Source of the DNA: an uncultured Aquimarina sp.
GTDB taxonomy: Bacteria > Bacteroidota > Bacteroidia > Flavobacteriales > Flavobacteriaceae
DNA length: 64,000 nucleotides
Assembly (NCBI GenBank): GCA_947503835.1
Contig: CANNFM010000006.1
Location: forward strand, 165,683-229,682
Direction of reading: 5' to 3'
Made by a program: the position numbers and the translations under genes. Numbering within the stretch: the first letter of the stretch is position 1; every line of letters starts with the position of its first letter. The notes beneath the pieces are model-generated. The model made no database searches. It was not told the DNA's origin and saw only the letters and a program-made list of their open reading frames with translations. Of the stretch, positions 1 to 8,861 are shown piece by piece.

Positions 1-692
1 ATTATATTCATGTACAGCATTATAATACCGGGTGCATGTTAGGGTTAGATGGATTATGTTACTCTTCAGCTAATGCCGATTTTCATGTTGCTATGGCAGA
101 TATGTTATTGCAAGGGTTCCCTGTTGCTGGTGGAGCACAATTCCCGGCATTACGACCAGATCAGGTTGCAATTGGGTTACCAGCTACTGGTAGTGCCGCA
201 GGTAGTGGATATACTGCACCGGCAGAAGTTCATAAAGCATTGGACTATATTATCAAGGGACAATCTTTTGGAGGTAGATATACCTTACGTAATCCATCAG
301 GATATGCCAATTTTAGAGGATTAATGACTTGGTCCATTAATTGGGATAAAGCTAGTAACTCAGGGTTTTCTAACCCGCATAGAGCATATTTAGATGGATT
401 GGATAGTAGGGCAATACTTGCTCAAAATGAAGTGAGTACAATTAAGCTATCTCCCAACCCGGCATATGGCGATGTTGTAAACATAAATGTAGAAAGTGAT
501 ATGCAAAATTCTTCATACGATCTTCAAGTGTTTAACTCTAGTGGTATTATGGTATTAGGTTTCCGAAATATCAGAACTCAGAAAGGGGATAACCTAAACA
601 CTTTTGATATAAGTAGGTTAGAAGAAGGATTGTATTTCTATACAATTATTACACCGAAAGGTAAAACCACAGGTAAACTCATTAAACGTTAG
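1..692 (+). CDS. GH18 chitinase, C-terminal part with T9SS sorting domain (5' end outside window)
   Basis: The frame is open from the first bases (codon phase starts at base 3), so the gene begins upstream of the window; the ATG at 36 is internal. The visible part starts in the last strands of a GH18 barrel: a QHYN motif (equivalent of the GH18 M/QxYN substrate-binding tyrosine), then ALRPDQVAIGLPA and a region ending in MTWSINWDK. The same blocks occur in order in the GH18 gene at 6124-8826, so the two are paralogues. The last ~80 residues, from the SPNP motif to the GKLIKR end, are a T9SS type A sorting domain, implying secretion across the outer membrane. The catalytic DxxDxDxE motif is not in the window. 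Expected activity is hydrolysis of chitin. The family call is secure; substrate detail is not. Confidence 0.9.
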   Translation, partial: YIHVQHYNTGCMLGLDGLCYSSANADFHVAMADMLLQGFPVAGGAQFPALRPDQVAIGLPATGSAAGSGYTAPAEVHKALDYIIKGQSFGGRYTLRNPSGYANFRGLMTWSINWDKASNSGFSNPHRAYLDGLDSRAILAQNEVSTIKLSPNPAYGDVVNINVESDMQNSSYDLQVFNSSGIMVLGFRNIRTQKGDNLNTFDISRLEEGLYFYTIITPKGKTTGKLIKR

Positions 693-706
693 CCCTATGT
701 AAGTAG

Positions 707-755
707 AACCCTCTGATAATACATCTTAACTGTGTATTGTCGGAGGGTTTTTATT
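707..755 (+). terminator. Intrinsic terminator after GH18 gene
   Basis: AACCCTC and the following bases pair with GAGGGTT (707-723 with 732-749, some G-T pairs), followed by TTTTTATTATTTT. It lies 15 bases after the GH18 stop. A possible ATG-type start at 737 for the next gene falls inside this hairpin, which argues against that start. Confidence 0.8.
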
Positions 756-817
756 ATTTTATTACACCTCTTTTTCTACACAATTCAATACTATTCTACC
801 TTCTTAATACTAAAGCT

Positions 818-3800
818 ATGAAAGTAAAACTCCCTACATTTAACATATTAATTTATTGTCTTTTGATCTTCGGATCATTTTTCAGATTGAATGCTCAAAA
901 TAAACCCTTTCCTCAACAAAAAGATTGGAATGGGTGTATTAAACCAAGCAATGTATCCCAGCAACAAATGAATACTTCTGTACAGGATATGTACAATTAC
1001 TGGAAGTCTAGCTTTTTAAAGCCCACCAATTTACCAGGAGGGTATTACATACAAGGAGGATGCACTGGTTGCAGTGTGCCTAGCAAGGGTACTTCAGAGG
1101 GTCATGGATATGGAATGATCATTACCGCATTAATGGGAGGTTATGATGCTCAGGCTAAAACCTATTTTGATGGACTATACAAATTTTTTGACACACACCG
1201 TAGTACTATTAATTCAGAACTAATGGGATGGAATGTTGCCGTAGATGAACGAACTAATGCATTCAGTTCTGCTGCAGATGGTGATATGGATATTGCGTAT
1301 GCTCTACTACTAGCGCATTATCAATGGGGTTCTGACGGTACCATTAATTATTTACAAGAAGCAAAGGATATGATCACCAATGGGGTTAAAGCCTCACTCA
1401 TTCATCCATCATCTCTTCGGGTCATGATGGGAGATTGGGATAATAATGCTTTAGAGACTCGTTCATCAGATTGGATGACAGCACATTTTAGAGCCTACCG
1501 AAAGGCAACAGGAGATAATTCTTGGGCGAATGTAGCGAACAAAGTATACCAAATGGTAGATCAACTTAATACCAACAATAAAGGGATTATGCCTGATTTT
1601 GTAGATGGAAATCCTGCCTCTCCTGATACTAATAATGCTACAGGAGAACCTAATTCACAACATTATTATTGGAATGCTTGCCGTACTCCTTTGCGAATCG
1701 TTACCGATTTTGCACATTATGGAACAGAAGCAGCCAAAACACAATCTGATAAGTTTGTCAATTGGACAAAGACCGATATAGGAACAAACTTTAGCAGTTT
1801 TGCTTCTGGGTATGATGTTAATGGGCAAGTAATAGGTAGTCGTTACGGTCCAGCTGCCTTTGTGGCTCCTTTGGTAGCAGCATCTATTGCAAATAGTTCA
1901 AATCAAAGCTTTTTAAATGCTGGTTGGAGTTATATACAAAACAAACAAGAAGATTATTATGGAGGAAGCATTAATTTATTAAGTATGCTGGTGATTTCGG
2001 GAAATTGGTGGATACCTGAAGAAGGAGATGTTACTCCACCACAGCAACAATTGCCATATGGCGGTACTGCATGGGGTATTCCTGGTAAAATCGAAGCCGA
2101 AAATTATGATCTTGGGGGGCAGAATATTGCCTTTAATGATCTTTCTACTGCCAATGAGGGAGGTTCTTATCGCGATGATGCTGTAGATATAGAACCCTGT
2201 TCTGAGGGTGGATATAATATAGGATGGACAAAATCTGGCGAATGGCTGGAATATACAGTTAATGTTACTGCTACAAAAACATACACATTAGAATCCAGAG
2301 TGGCAGCAATTACTTCTGGACAACGATTTCATATCGAGGTTGATGGTCAAAATGTAAGTGGTCAAATCAATGTTCCCAATACAGACGGATGGCAAAATTG
2401 GAGAACCGTTACCACTACACTTCCCTTAAGTTCGGGAGTACACACGATGAGAGTTGTGATGGATAGTGATGATTTTAACTTAAATCATTTAATATTCAAA
2501 AGTGAAACTACAAACCCGGGACCTACTATTGAAAATGAATTTTTTGATGATTTTACCTATACAGGATATTCAGATCCTGTTATGCAAGATTTTGGGTGGA
2601 ATGTAGTAGACGGTATCAGTGGTCCGACCGAAGGCTCTATGTATAAAAAAGAGCATATTCAGTTTGTAAATGACCCTCAAAGATCGGGTAATAAAATTAT
2701 GAATGTGATTAATAAGGCAGCTGGTACTGCTGCCAGTATTCAAAATGCAAGAATAGAGTCTCAAAAAATATTTTTTGAAGGTACGTATGCTGCACGGGTA
2801 TATTTTGATAGCTCTCCCGCCAATAATCAAGATGGTAATGTAGAAACATTTTACACCATTAATTGGACACCAGATAATCCAAACTATTCAGAATTAGATT
2901 TTGAATATCTACCTTACAATGTTTGGGGAGATAGAACTAAAAAAACGATGCATACGACCTCATGGGCACGCGCAGGAAGTGCAAGTGACAATGCAAATAC
3001 TCAAATTAATAAAGACTACCAAGGATGGCATGATTTGGTGATACAATCTGCAGATGGTCAAAATGTAAAATATTATATAGACGGGCAGTTGGTATCTACG
3101 CATACAGTTTCTAGTGGAGGAAATAGCGTGTATCCTCGTATGATCATGCAAATTGCTTTTGCAAACTGGATCTTTTTTAATGATGAAGTAGGTCTTAATC
3201 CATCAACTCAACAACGAACAACAATGATGAAAGTTGATTGGGTCTATCATGCTAAAAATAAGTCTTTATCTCCTTTGGAGGTCACGAATAGAATCGAAAC
3301 CATACGTACCAGTAATGTACAAAGACTTAATACAATGGGAGGAGGGCCCCCTACAAATCAACCCCCAACAGTAACTCTTACATCTCCTGTGTCAGGAACT
3401 GTTTATACTACAGGACAGACAGTAAATATCACAGCCAATGCTAATGATGTAAATGGTACCATCAAACAAGTAGAGTTTTTAATAGATAGCAATGTAATCG
3501 CTACCGACACTTCTTCACCATATTCAACTAACTGGTCTGCTGCTCAAGGCATTCATACTATAAGCGCTATAGCAATTGATAATGATAATGCCAAAACAAC
3601 TTCGCTTATAAATAATATAACTGTTAATGCAGATACCGGAGGTGGTACTTGTACAGCACCACAATATGTAGACGGATCGGTATACAAAACAGGAGATGAA
3701 GTGCAAAATCTTGGTAAGAAGTATGAATGTATAATTGGTGGATGGTGTAGTATAGGCGGACCTTATGCACCAGGAGATCCTAATGGGTGGGCATGGCCGA

Positions 3801-6097
3801 ATGCTTGGAAAGAAATAGGTAGTTGTGCCACCGCAATTATTTTATCTAATGATAAAGTAGAAGTATTGTCAGGATCTTGCGGAGTAGCTCAGTACATAAA
3901 TGGTACTACATATCAAACCGGGGACGAAGTTCAAAATCTAGGTAAAAAATATAAATGTCTGGTAGGAGGATGGTGTAGCCTGGGAGGGGTTTATTCTCCT
4001 GGAGGACCAGATGATTGGGCTTGGCCAAGTGCTTGGGAAGATATAGGTGCTTGTGGCGGAGATGGCGTTAATGAATTGCCTATGGTAGATATCACTTCAC
4101 CATCTGATGAAGAAGAATTTTTATCAGGAAATATGGTGAAAATTAAAGCCGATGCAACAGATATAGATGGAGCTGTTGTTAGTGTTGCTTTTTTGATGGA
4201 TGAAGTTGAAGTAGGAATAGATACTGATCTGCCATTCGAATTTGATTTTTCTCCTGTAGATGGAGAACATACTTTGGTAGTGGTTGCAACTGATAACCAA
4301 GGAGGAACTACTAGATCAACGGCGATCAACATTTCTGTAGTAGAAGAAAACGTAGGTGAAGGATGTAGTACAGAAGTATATGTAAATGGTAATACATATC
4401 AGACGGGTGATGAGGTTCAGAATCTAGGAAAAAAATATCGCTGTAAAGTAGGAGGATGGTGTTCTATTGGAGGTGCATATACCCCAGGGGGATCTCAAGA
4501 TTGGGCATGGCCATTAGCTTGGGAAGAACTAGGGCCATGTACAGGAGGAAATCTACCTCCAGAAGTAACGGTGCTCATACCTACAATTGTATATGCAGAT
4601 ATGTTACCGATTACAGTTCCTTTTAGAGTGCGTGTAACTGATCCAGATGGCATACAATTACCTGTCTACGTTAATGTTCCCGGAGGAGCATTGCCTTTGC
4701 TACCACAAGGTGATGATGTATATGAGGCTGATTGGTCTTTTTCAGAATATAAAACCTATTCGTATACCGGGATGGCTATTGATAAAAAAGGAGAAGTGAA
4801 CCGGTTTTCATTTGATATCACCATAAAAGAACGACTGCAAGGAGGAGATTTCTTAATCTCAAAACAAGAATATAACGACCTGTTTCCGTATCGATATGGT
4901 ACAGATCTTATTACTTATGAAATAGATCCTACTAAAGATTTCTTTACCTATGAAGCTTTGGTCGAGTCTGTAGAAAGAATGAAGAATATCGAAATTACTT
5001 TCGAAAGACGTAAAGGAACTAATTTATATCGATTAACCAGACGAGATAAGCAAACCAATCAATCGATGTTGATTAGAACAGACCCCGATTTTGATGCAGA
5101 TTGGAACCAATCCAAACCTATTGTAACACAAGTTGTAGATTATGGAACCTTTGTTAATGAAGGTAACGAAGCTGTTAGAAAAAGAGAACTAGCTGCATTT
5201 CTAGCTAATATAGCACAAGAAACTACAGGTGGTTGGGATACCGCTCCAGGCGGAAGATATGCATGGGGACTTCACTATAGAGAAGAACAAGGTTTTGAAG
5301 GAACGGATCGATTAGGGTACAGAGATGAAGGTAATATAAATTACCCACCTGCACCAGGTAAATCTTATCATGGTAGAGGTCCTATACAGCTTAGTTATAA
5401 TTATAATTATGGGCAAGTGAGTGAGTTTTTATATGGAAATAAAAACAACCTTTTAAGTAGTCCAGAATTAGTTGTACAAGATGGAGCACTGGCTTTTCAA
5501 ACCGCAATATGGTTCTGGATGACGCCACAATACCCAAAACCGTCTGCACATGATGTGATGGTAGGTAATTGGATTCCTTCTGTATATGATCAAGAAAGAA
5601 ACAGAAAACCAGGCTTTGGTATGACGGTTAATATTATTAATGGAGGACTAGAGTGTGGAACGGGTACTGAAAATGTAAAGGTTACACATCGTATAGGGCA
5701 TTATAAAAAGTTTGCTGGTATTTTAAATGTATCTACAGATATAAACAATGATGATTGTTCAGAATGTGGTTGTGCAAGAATGCAACCTTATACAGGACTC
5801 GAACCTGAAGCATTAGTTAGAAGTTCACAAACTATAGCATCAACCAAAATGAATATATACCCTAATCCATTTTTAGATAAAATCTCCTTCAGTTTTGAAA
5901 TAGAAAAGGAGGAAGTAGTTTCTATCCGTATCTCTAATCTTATGGGTAAAAAACTAGGAAAAGATATCAATAACAAAATATTAAAAAAAGGAATGTATAC
6001 TTTTTCCTGGGATACCACAGATTTTCCTAAAGGGATATACTTCTATACAATAACGATTGGAAAAAAAGCAAAGGCATATAAGATGATCAAGCAGTAA
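818..6097 (+). CDS. Multicatalytic secreted enzyme: GH8, CBM6, GH16-like, three CBM5/12, GH19, T9SS domain
   Basis: A 1759-residue secreted protein. The start is the ATG at 818 because it opens a clean signal peptide (about 1-26); the longer frame from 737 starts within the upstream terminator. Domains in order: GH8 (about 30-410) with SEGHGYGM (E94, likely general acid) and ADGDMD (D154-D158); CBM6 (422-560); a GH16-like jelly roll (572-828) with the E-L-D-F-E catalytic-type motif at 692-696; Ig-like domain (847-940); CBM5/12 modules at 945-1005, 1021-1081 and 1182-1242, each with GDEVQNLGKKY and GGWCS motifs; a second Ig-like domain between the last two; a spacer; GH19 chitinase (about 1339-1655) with IAQETTGGW (E1468), YREE (E1489/E1490), GRGPIQLSYNYNYG and VNIINGGLECG; T9SS sorting domain (1673-1759). 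GH19 cleaves chitin. GH8 could act on chitosan, which is inferred from context; other GH8 activities are beta-glucan and xylan hydrolysis. It is followed after 26 bases by another chitinase, probably in one operon. Confidence 0.9.
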   Translation: MKVKLPTFNILIYCLLIFGSFFRLNAQNKPFPQQKDWNGCIKPSNVSQQQMNTSVQDMYNYWKSSFLKPTNLPGGYYIQGGCTGCSVPSKGTSEGHGYGMIITALMGGYDAQAKTYFDGLYKFFDTHRSTINSELMGWNVAVDERTNAFSSAADGDMDIAYALLLAHYQWGSDGTINYLQEAKDMITNGVKASLIHPSSLRVMMGDWDNNALETRSSDWMTAHFRAYRKATGDNSWANVANKVYQMVDQLNTNNKGIMPDFVDGNPASPDTNNATGEPNSQHYYWNACRTPLRIVTDFAHYGTEAAKTQSDKFVNWTKTDIGTNFSSFASGYDVNGQVIGSRYGPAAFVAPLVAASIANSSNQSFLNAGWSYIQNKQEDYYGGSINLLSMLVISGNWWIPEEGDVTPPQQQLPYGGTAWGIPGKIEAENYDLGGQNIAFNDLSTANEGGSYRDDAVDIEPCSEGGYNIGWTKSGEWLEYTVNVTATKTYTLESRVAAITSGQRFHIEVDGQNVSGQINVPNTDGWQNWRTVTTTLPLSSGVHTMRVVMDSDDFNLNHLIFKSETTNPGPTIENEFFDDFTYTGYSDPVMQDFGWNVVDGISGPTEGSMYKKEHIQFVNDPQRSGNKIMNVINKAAGTAASIQNARIESQKIFFEGTYAARVYFDSSPANNQDGNVETFYTINWTPDNPNYSELDFEYLPYNVWGDRTKKTMHTTSWARAGSASDNANTQINKDYQGWHDLVIQSADGQNVKYYIDGQLVSTHTVSSGGNSVYPRMIMQIAFANWIFFNDEVGLNPSTQQRTTMMKVDWVYHAKNKSLSPLEVTNRIETIRTSNVQRLNTMGGGPPTNQPPTVTLTSPVSGTVYTTGQTVNITANANDVNGTIKQVEFLIDSNVIATDTSSPYSTNWSAAQGIHTISAIAIDNDNAKTTSLINNITVNADTGGGTCTAPQYVDGSVYKTGDEVQNLGKKYECIIGGWCSIGGPYAPGDPNGWAWPNAWKEIGSCATAIILSNDKVEVLSGSCGVAQYINGTTYQTGDEVQNLGKKYKCLVGGWCSLGGVYSPGGPDDWAWPSAWEDIGACGGDGVNELPMVDITSPSDEEEFLSGNMVKIKADATDIDGAVVSVAFLMDEVEVGIDTDLPFEFDFSPVDGEHTLVVVATDNQGGTTRSTAINISVVEENVGEGCSTEVYVNGNTYQTGDEVQNLGKKYRCKVGGWCSIGGAYTPGGSQDWAWPLAWEELGPCTGGNLPPEVTVLIPTIVYADMLPITVPFRVRVTDPDGIQLPVYVNVPGGALPLLPQGDDVYEADWSFSEYKTYSYTGMAIDKKGEVNRFSFDITIKERLQGGDFLISKQEYNDLFPYRYGTDLITYEIDPTKDFFTYEALVESVERMKNIEITFERRKGTNLYRLTRRDKQTNQSMLIRTDPDFDADWNQSKPIVTQVVDYGTFVNEGNEAVRKRELAAFLANIAQETTGGWDTAPGGRYAWGLHYREEQGFEGTDRLGYRDEGNINYPPAPGKSYHGRGPIQLSYNYNYGQVSEFLYGNKNNLLSSPELVVQDGALAFQTAIWFWMTPQYPKPSAHDVMVGNWIPSVYDQERNRKPGFGMTVNIINGGLECGTGTENVKVTHRIGHYKKFAGILNVSTDINNDDCSECGCARMQPYTGLEPEALVRSSQTIASTKMNIYPNPFLDKISFSFEIEKEEVVSIRISNLMGKKLGKDINNKILKKGMYTFSWDTTDFPKGIYFYTITIGKKAKAYKMIKQ

Positions 6098-6123
6098 AAC
6101 CTTCAATTAAAAACAAGATAATC

Positions 6124-8826
6124 ATGAAAATACTAAACATACATTTCGAAAAACATCAGATAGGGTGGTATCATCTAATCACAATATTCTTTTTGATCTT
6201 ATTATCACAACAAATTAATGCTTCTCATGCTATAGAAAAAACGAATATAGATGAAGAACTGATAGCCTGTAGTTCTCCAGAATGGATATCCGACAAAGTA
6301 TATACCAAAGGAGATAAGGTAACCTATCTAGGAACAGAATACGAGGCATTTCATTGGACCCGCAATCAAAATCCTGATAGTAATAATTCTCAATGGGGCC
6401 CATGGGTAATTATTGGCCCTTGTGATGGAGGTCCTAATACCTCGCCATCTGTTTCTATTACGTCTCCGCAAAGCGGAACAACATTTACTGTTGGAGATAA
6501 TATATCTATAAGCGCCAACGCATCAGATAGTGATGGTGCAGTAACCCAAGTAGAATTTCTAGTAGATGGTACTGTGGTTGCAACAGATACTTCAGCTCCT
6601 TATACAGCAAATTGGAATGCTACACAAGGAAGTCATTCTATAACAACTCGTGCAACAGATAATGAGGGTGCAGTAACTACTTCATCGGCAGTTTCTATAA
6701 CTGTAAGCGGGGGAACAGGAAACCAGTCTCCTACGATCAATCTTACAAATCCATCAAACGGTGCTACGTTTACTGTTGGGCAAAATGTGAGTATTACTGC
6801 CAATGCAAGCGATACAGATGGTAACGTGAGTAAGGTAACATTCTATGTAGATGGAAATATACTTAGCGAAGATTTGTCTTCACCTTATACCGCAAACTGG
6901 ACAGCCATTGTAGGTAACCATAGTCTTACTGCAATCGCAATAGACGATGATAATGCTAGTACTACATCAACAGCTATAGCTATTGTAGTACAAACAGATA
7001 CTGGCGGTGGAAACTGTGATGCAAATCAATATGTTGAAGATGGGGGATATGTGGAGGGTAGTCAGGTCCAAAATGAAGGAAATCTTTATGAGTGCAAGCC
7101 GTGGCCATTTACCGGTTGGTGTAATGGTACAGCAGCAGCGTATGCCCCTGGAAGTGGAACATATTGGGAAGATGCTTGGATATTGGTAGGAGAATGCTCT
7201 GGAGGAGGAGATGGAGAACCTACAGTCTCGATTACTTCACCAGGTAGCGGGCAAACTTTTGTAGAAGGAAGTAATATAACTATTAATGCCACAGCTTCAG
7301 ATAGTGATGGGACTATTGTAAAGGTTGAGTTTTTTAGTGATGGGAATAAGTTAGGTGAAGATACTTCAAGTCCGTATAGTTTCACTATAAGTGCTGCGCA
7401 AACAGGAAATTACTCGCTCACAGCAAAAGCAACCGACAATGACAATCTATCCACAACTTCAGATCCTGTAAATATTCGTGTAACCAGTTCTGGTGGCGGA
7501 ACAGATCCTTTGCCGGCAAGAATCATGAATGGCTATTGGCATAACTTTAATAATGGTACAGGTGTTATCGCTTTACGTGATGTTTCTCCTAATTGGGATG
7601 TGATCAATGTTTCGTTTGCAGTACCCAGATTTTCTGCTGCAGATGGCGAAATAGGATTCGAATTATCTTCAGATTTTGATGCGATTAATTATACCGAAGC
7701 ACAATTTAGATCAGACATTCAATTATTACAGAGTCAGGGCAAAAAGATTATCATTTCTATAGGTGGACAAGATGGCCAGGTACAATTAAACACTACCTTG
7801 GCACGAGATAAGTTCATATCATCTATGATTGCTATTATCGAAAACTATGGATTCGATGGTATGGATATCGATTTTGAAGGACAGTCACTTTCTTTCGAAT
7901 TAGGAGATACAGATTTTAGAAACCCTACAACACCGTTAATTGTCAATACCATTGATGCTGTGCGTAGTGTTTGCAATCACTTTGGAAATGATTTTATACT
8001 CACCATGGCCCCTGAAACATTTTTTGTACAGCTGGGATATTCATTTTATGGGGGTATATCGGCTGGTGCAGATAGAAGAGCAGGAGCTTATTTACCATTA
8101 ATTCATGCATTACGAGATAAACTCACCTTTTTGCAAGTACAATATTATAATTCAGGTTTTATTACAGCATTAGATGATCAAGGATATATCCCTGGATCAG
8201 GGCCAGATTTTTATGTTTCTCTAGTAGATATGTTGTTAAAAGGTTTTCCGATTACTAAAGATTCAAGCAAGTTTTTTCCTGCCCTTCGTCCAGACCAAGT
8301 ATTAATTGGAGTACCCGCAACTGTTGGTGCTGGTGGAGGGCATATTGGTACTCAGGGAGTAATCAATTCATTGGATTATCTCATAAATGGCAATTCCTTT
8401 GGAGGACAATACCAATTATCGCAAACCTATCCGGGTCTGCGAGGAGTTATGAGTTGGTCTATTAATTGGGATAAATTTGAAAACCTCTCTTTTTCTAATG
8501 CAGTAAGAGCCTATCTAGATGGTCTTGGTGGCGCAAGAGTAAGTGGTCAATCGCTAGATGATAAGATAACATATCCAAAGGTAGTTTTGTTTCCGAATCC
8601 AATACAAGACAATGTATATCTTCAGTTTGATTCAGAAATGCCAGCGGTGTATACCGTAGAGTTTTATGATAGTACTGGAGTAAAAGTACAAGAGTACAAT
8701 ATGCTAACAGCAGATAAGCATGCTAGACTACAACAACTAGATGTAAGCCAACTTAAATCAGGAGTATATTTATATACGTTGAGGTTACCTAATACTATTC
8801 ATACGGGCAGAATTATCAAAAATTAA
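6124..8826 (+). CDS. Secreted GH18 chitinase with CBM5/12 and Ig-like modules, T9SS cargo
   Basis: 900 residues. N-terminal hydrophobic signal (about 15-35). A CBM5/12-like module (49-100) is followed by two Ig-like domains (104-195, 200-290), a second CBM5/12-like module (297-360) with a GWC core, a third Ig-like domain (362-455) and a GH18 barrel (about 465-790). The GH18 catalytic motif reads DGMDIDFEG, with D581, D583 and the acid E585 all present, so the enzyme should be active. A YYN motif and a final SWSINWDK block match the partial chitinase at the left edge of the window. A T9SS sorting domain covers about 812-900. It sits 26 bases after the GH8/GH19 enzyme and 35 bases before the GH16 gene, all on the same strand, consistent with one transcript. 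GH18 and GH19 chitinases differ in mechanism and preferred ends, so the neighbours may be complementary (inference). Confidence 0.93.
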   Translation: MKILNIHFEKHQIGWYHLITIFFLILLSQQINASHAIEKTNIDEELIACSSPEWISDKVYTKGDKVTYLGTEYEAFHWTRNQNPDSNNSQWGPWVIIGPCDGGPNTSPSVSITSPQSGTTFTVGDNISISANASDSDGAVTQVEFLVDGTVVATDTSAPYTANWNATQGSHSITTRATDNEGAVTTSSAVSITVSGGTGNQSPTINLTNPSNGATFTVGQNVSITANASDTDGNVSKVTFYVDGNILSEDLSSPYTANWTAIVGNHSLTAIAIDDDNASTTSTAIAIVVQTDTGGGNCDANQYVEDGGYVEGSQVQNEGNLYECKPWPFTGWCNGTAAAYAPGSGTYWEDAWILVGECSGGGDGEPTVSITSPGSGQTFVEGSNITINATASDSDGTIVKVEFFSDGNKLGEDTSSPYSFTISAAQTGNYSLTAKATDNDNLSTTSDPVNIRVTSSGGGTDPLPARIMNGYWHNFNNGTGVIALRDVSPNWDVINVSFAVPRFSAADGEIGFELSSDFDAINYTEAQFRSDIQLLQSQGKKIIISIGGQDGQVQLNTTLARDKFISSMIAIIENYGFDGMDIDFEGQSLSFELGDTDFRNPTTPLIVNTIDAVRSVCNHFGNDFILTMAPETFFVQLGYSFYGGISAGADRRAGAYLPLIHALRDKLTFLQVQYYNSGFITALDDQGYIPGSGPDFYVSLVDMLLKGFPITKDSSKFFPALRPDQVLIGVPATVGAGGGHIGTQGVINSLDYLINGNSFGGQYQLSQTYPGLRGVMSWSINWDKFENLSFSNAVRAYLDGLGGARVSGQSLDDKITYPKVVLFPNPIQDNVYLQFDSEMPAVYTVEFYDSTGVKVQEYNMLTADKHARLQQLDVSQLKSGVYLYTLRLPNTIHTGRIIKN

Positions 8827-8861
8827 ATCGCAAAATTTTAACCTCACCAAAAAATACTAAG

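Noticed and set aside
737..817. Upstream start for the GH8/GH19 enzyme at 737
   Set aside because: It falls inside the terminator of the preceding gene and adds 27 residues before a clean signal peptide starting at 818.
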